From Betaproteobacteria bacterium (GTDB lineage: Bacteria > Pseudomonadota > Gammaproteobacteria > Burkholderiales > Eutrophovitaceae): DNA of 64,000 bases. The stretch covers positions 3,448,020 through 3,512,019 of the forward strand of contig CP070643.1 in assembly GCA_020354125.1 (NCBI GenBank), given 5' to 3'. A model generated the notes under the pieces. That model did not search any database and was not told where the DNA came from. It saw only the letters and a program-made list of their open reading frames with translations. A program made the translations under genes and the position numbers. Below, one piece after another: positions 61,454-64,000 of the stretch. How positions within the stretch are numbered: position 1 is the first letter of the stretch; the number at the start of each line of letters is the position of its first letter.

Positions 61454-62404
61454 ATGGCTATTTATTTCGCATACGGGTCCAATCTCGACGCGCAAAACTG
61501 GGCGGAGTTTTGCGCGCGCTATGATGCCGACCCGGCTTGCATGAAGCCCATCGGGACCGCATGGCTGCCTGATTGCGAACTCGTGTTCAATTACCGTTCG
61601 GTGCTACGTGCCGGCGGCGCCTTGAACATTCGCGAGCGCAAAGGCCATTTTGTACACGGCGCGTTGTTTGAAGTCACAGAGCTCGGCTGGGAGGTGCTCG
61701 ATATCAAGGAGAGCGTGGCAAAGGGCTGCTACACGCGGATCGAGCACATGGCAATCATGCACGGTGGCCGACCGCTGCCGGTGACGACTTACCAGGTTAC
61801 GCCGCAGCGACAAGAAGGATTCGTACCGCCTTCCGACGAATACTCGGAGATTGTGTCGCGCGGCTTAAAGGCGTTTGGCTTGCCGTCAACGCAGTACGAA
61901 AATGCCGCGCGCAATCAAAGGTCCGAGCCTGATGCCGAGGGCGTTTTCGTCTACGGCACACTGATGCGCGGCGAAACCAATCACGACGCCATCCGGCAGC
62001 ACGACCCGGAAGAAACGCTACGCGGTCGCGCGCGTGGGCGGTTACATGCGACGGCAGCCGACTATCCGATGCTCGACGTGCACGAACATCAAGTCCACGA
62101 AGTGGTGCATGGTGAGTTCATGCGCTTCTTTGATGCCGGTCCGGTGCTTGAAACGCTCGACGAGGTAGAGACTTTTGGTGGCTATGCACGTGACGGTAAT
62201 GAGTACGTTCGTACGCTGGTCGAAGTCGACACCGGTCATTCCACAACGCGCCTGGCGTGGACCTACGTGGTGGCCGATCGTTCGATCATTGGCGAGCGTA
62301 TCGAATCAGGCTGCTGGCGCACGCATCGCGGCATTGCGCCCGCGGCGGTCGACGATCAAGATGCCGGGCAAAGAGATACAGAACCCGAAGCCATCGGTGA
62401 GTAA
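61454..62404 (+). CDS. two-domain gamma-glutamylcyclotransferase-like protein
   Basis: 316 residues made of two GGCT/AIG2 folds in tandem. The first starts 'IYFAYGSNLDAQNW' (about 3-16) with the catalytic Glu in 'LDIKES' (about residue 80). The second starts 'GVFVYGTLMRGETNH' (about 165-179) with Glu in 'ETLDEVETFGG'. Each half keeps the YGS/YGT substrate loop and acid. GGCT enzymes release 5-oxoproline from gamma-glutamyl amines or glutathione. The fusion could be an intramolecular dimer. A repeat array follows immediately after its stop. Confidence 0.88.
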   Translation: MAIYFAYGSNLDAQNWAEFCARYDADPACMKPIGTAWLPDCELVFNYRSVLRAGGALNIRERKGHFVHGALFEVTELGWEVLDIKESVAKGCYTRIEHMAIMHGGRPLPVTTYQVTPQRQEGFVPPSDEYSEIVSRGLKAFGLPSTQYENAARNQRSEPDAEGVFVYGTLMRGETNHDAIRQHDPEETLRGRARGRLHATAADYPMLDVHEHQVHEVVHGEFMRFFDAGPVLETLDEVETFGGYARDGNEYVRTLVEVDTGHSTTRLAWTYVVADRSIIGERIESGCWRTHRGIAPAAVDDQDAGQRDTEPEAIGE

Positions 62405-62433
62405 GCGGCGGGCATCGCACGGCTTGCGCCGTA

Positions 62434-62508
62434 CAAAACGACCCGAGTGAAAACGCCCCGGGCGCAACGGCCCGGGCAGAAACGAGCCCGGTCGTAACGA
62501 ATCAAGGA
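62434..62508 (+). repeat. 14/15-bp degenerate tandem repeat array, 5 units
   Basis: ACGACCCGAGTGAAA, ACGCCCCGGGCGCA, ACGGCCCGGGCAGAA, ACGAGCCCGGTCGTA and ACGAATCAAGGAG start at 62438, 62453, 62467, 62482 and 62497. The period is 15 with one 14. The last unit runs into the AAGGAG ribosome-binding site of the MAPEG gene. Confidence 0.8.
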
Positions 62509-62518
62509 GAAACCATCA

Positions 62519-62917
62519 GTGCAAACACTGCCATTGACTGTGACAGCGTTATACGCAGGATCGCTCGCGCTATGGTTCCTGGTGCTGAGCTATCGCGTGG
62601 TCGGCCGCCGCCGTGCCGGTATTTCCCTTGGAGACGGCGGTGATCCGGGTATGCTGCGAGTCGTTCGCGGACATGCGAACTTTGCCGAGTATGTGCCGCT
62701 GGCGCTGATCATGCTCGCGATTCTCGAACTCGGCGGCACTTCGCCACTGGTTTTGCACGCGCTCGGTCTGGCATTGCTGGCCGGGCGGTTGTTGCATGGC
62801 TACGCACTGTCGTTCACGCAGCAGTTCGGTTTCGGCCGTTTCTGGGGAACCTTGCTGACCTATGGCATTCTGGTTGTTGAAGCGCTGCTTTGCCTGCATC
62901 TGGCGGTGTTGCGATAG
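62519..62917 (+). CDS. MAPEG family membrane protein
   Basis: 132 residues from a GTG after AAGGAG. It has four transmembrane helices. The MAPEG signature stretch 'GMLRVVRGHANFAEYVPLALIMLAILELGG' (about 43-72) carries the conserved Arg/His/Asn/Glu residues. Such proteins act in eicosanoid or glutathione metabolism in eukaryotes; in bacteria the substrate is unknown. Its position after a gamma-glutamylcyclotransferase gene is at least consistent with glutathione chemistry. The ribosome-binding site forms the last unit of the repeat array. Confidence 0.93.
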   Translation: MQTLPLTVTALYAGSLALWFLVLSYRVVGRRRAGISLGDGGDPGMLRVVRGHANFAEYVPLALIMLAILELGGTSPLVLHALGLALLAGRLLHGYALSFTQQFGFGRFWGTLLTYGILVVEALLCLHLAVLR

Positions 62918-62979
62918 CGCTCGAGTTCCGAGTGGGAGACTGCCCTCAGTAGCTGGCACCACGTAACCGCAGCCACCTG

Positions 62980-63774
62980 TCAGGTTATCTGATTGACGAT
63001 TCCACCCTCGACGCGCAGCGCAGCGCCAGTCGTGATCGCCGACAGCGGGCTGCAAAGATAAACGGCCAGTGGCGCGACTTCACCAACGTCGGCAAAACGT
63101 TTGATAATGGAACTGGGGCGGGCTCGTTGGAAAAACTCGCTCTCCAGCTGTTGCAACGAAATGCCGGCTTCTGCTGCACGGTCCTTACGCATTTTTTCTG
63201 TCGTGTCGGTTCGCGTCGGGCCCGGTAACAAGGAGTTCACCGTCACACCGGTACCGCTCAGCGCCATTGCCAGCCCGCGCGAAATACTCAACTGGGCGGT
63301 CTTGCTGAAGCCGTAGTGAATCATTTCAGGTGGAATGCTCAAGCCTGACTCACTGGATACGAATATCACGCGTCCCCACTTGCGTTCCACCATTTTCGGC
63401 GTGTAGAAGCGGGTGAAACGCACGCCGCTCATGACATTGACCTCGAACATGCGCTCCCAGTCTTCGTCGGGTATCTCGAAGAAAGGCTTGCGCTCATAGA
63501 TACCGAGGTTGTTGACAAGAATTTCGGTATCCGGGACCTGGTCAAAGACCTTCTTGGCTCCGGCAGCGGTAGCACAGTCGGCGGCAACGCCCGCGGCTTT
63601 CGCTTCAGGAATCTCCTTTTTGAGTTTCGCCAGCGCCTCGTCAACGCGCTGCTGGGTGCGACCGGTCAAAGTGACGTGAGCGCCTTCGGACGCCAGCGCG
63701 CGAGCAATGGCGTAGCCGATCCCGGAGGTCGATCCGGTGATCAGTGCACGGCGGTCGGTTAGTTGCATGTCCAT
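62980..63774 (-). CDS. short-chain dehydrogenase/reductase (classical SDR)
   Basis: 264 residues; an ATG two codons later is also possible. The TGxxxGIG cofactor motif is 'ITGSTSGIGYAIA' (about 13-25). 'LVNNLGIYE' is the NNxG motif. The catalytic Ser is in 'IFVSSESGLS' and the YxxxK in 'IHYGFSK', all present. Arg in 'TLTGRTQQRVD' favours NADP. Substrate unknown. It is convergent with the MAPEG gene and divergent from the final ThDP enzyme, with about 118 bp between them. Confidence 0.93.
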   Translation of the reverse strand: MDMQLTDRRALITGSTSGIGYAIARALASEGAHVTLTGRTQQRVDEALAKLKKEIPEAKAAGVAADCATAAGAKKVFDQVPDTEILVNNLGIYERKPFFEIPDEDWERMFEVNVMSGVRFTRFYTPKMVERKWGRVIFVSSESGLSIPPEMIHYGFSKTAQLSISRGLAMALSGTGVTVNSLLPGPTRTDTTEKMRKDRAAEAGISLQQLESEFFQRARPSSIIKRFADVGEVAPLAVYLCSPLSAITTGAALRVEGGIVNQIT

Positions 63775-63892
63775 TTCGAATTCCCCATGTCGTGGCCATC
63801 AAGTCCATTCATGCTAGCGCAAAGCGCCAACGTTCGCCCGCCGGGGTGGGTAAACTACAAGATTCACGACATTTGCGGGGATGGGAGGAGCC

Positions 63893-64000
63893 ATGACACG
63901 TATGACGGGCGGCCAGGCGGTTGCCGCTGCATTGAAAGCCGAAGGCATCGATCACGTTTTCGGTATCGTCGGCACGCATAACACCCCGCTGTACGACGGT
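63893..64000 (+). CDS. N-terminus of a thiamine-diphosphate-dependent enzyme (truncated by window end)
   Basis: Only the first 36 codons are in the window: an ATG after GGGAGGAG, then 'GGQAVAAALKAEGIDHVFGIVG'. This is the PYR-domain opening of acetolactate-synthase-like ThDP enzymes. The catalytic Glu would lie past the edge. It is a second ThDP enzyme in this 10-kb region, distinct from the one at 54238. Confidence 0.8.
   Translation, partial: MTRMTGGQAVAAALKAEGIDHVFGIVGTHNTPLYDG

Overview
The window reads as one continuous stretch of a bacterial chromosome of roughly 57-60% GC by eye. It carries about 60 protein genes, no rRNA or tRNA that I can recognise, no transposase and no CRISPR array. 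The housekeeping gene order is gammaproteobacterial: radC close to rpmB-rpmG, purM-purN divergent from an Hda-type DnaA regulator, and pcnB-folK-(dNK)-panB-panC. The accessory genes (outer-membrane porin, lipoproteins, DUF3604, SLC13 carriers, DmdB/DmdC-like acyl-CoA enzymes, MAPEG, an N-acyl-homoserine-lactonase-like protein) fit a free-living, probably marine or sediment, non-enteric gammaproteobacterium such as a Woeseiales- or Steroidobacterales-like lineage. That placement is inference.

Layout. 1-6.6 kb: radC, then on the minus strand a four-gene Gld-like ABC exporter and a secreted metallo-beta-lactamase-fold lactonase, then rpmB-rpmG. 6.7-12 kb: fatty-acid desaturase, an RsmB-type rRNA methyltransferase, a DUF3108 protein, purN and purM, all minus. 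12-15.5 kb: hda, a HAD phosphatase, and a FecCD-type permease with its ATPase. 15.6-21.1 kb: pcnB, folK, a deoxynucleoside kinase, panB, panC and a 2-hydroxyacid dehydrogenase. 21.2-21.7 kb: a 503-bp non-coding inverted-repeat element. 21.8-29.2 kb: a fatty acyl-CoA degradation cluster of acyl-CoA ligase, a bifunctional hydratase/dehydrogenase, thiolase and acyl-CoA dehydrogenase. 29.3-37.7 kb: mixed accessory genes (flavin monooxygenase, SDR, GNAT, pyrophosphatase, DUF3592, GFA, molybdopterin oxidoreductase and a nonsense-interrupted DUF1080 gene), with a lower-GC patch around 35-36 kb. 37.8-52.4 kb: two SLC13-type carriers enclosing an envelope-rich block (DUF3604, lipoproteins, alpha/beta hydrolases, porin, lipocalin, a MliC-domain protein and a solute-binding lipoprotein). 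52.4-64 kb: two tandem SUMF1-domain proteins without the FGE cysteines, two ThDP enzymes (the second cut by the window edge), a VOC protein, an enolase-superfamily enzyme, a ketopantoate-reductase-like protein, a divergent class III cyclase, a small monooxygenase, a double gamma-glutamylcyclotransferase, MAPEG and an SDR.

The most unusual signal is not a gene. Seven gaps between co-directional genes are filled by short degenerate tandem repeats with units of 14-18 bp, most often 15-16 bp (3067-3126, 10799-10846, 12908-13035, 16923-17006, 32918-32989, 59428-59517, 62434-62508). Each array has its own private sequence. They share period and placement: several begin on the stop codon of the upstream gene and run to the ribosome-binding site or start of the next. 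A perfect 14-bp duplication at 6648-6675 and a 22/23-bp one at 55913-55957 look like younger, shorter versions. This looks like a lineage-wide process that fills intra-operon spacers with tandem repeats, and I do not recognise it as a named system.
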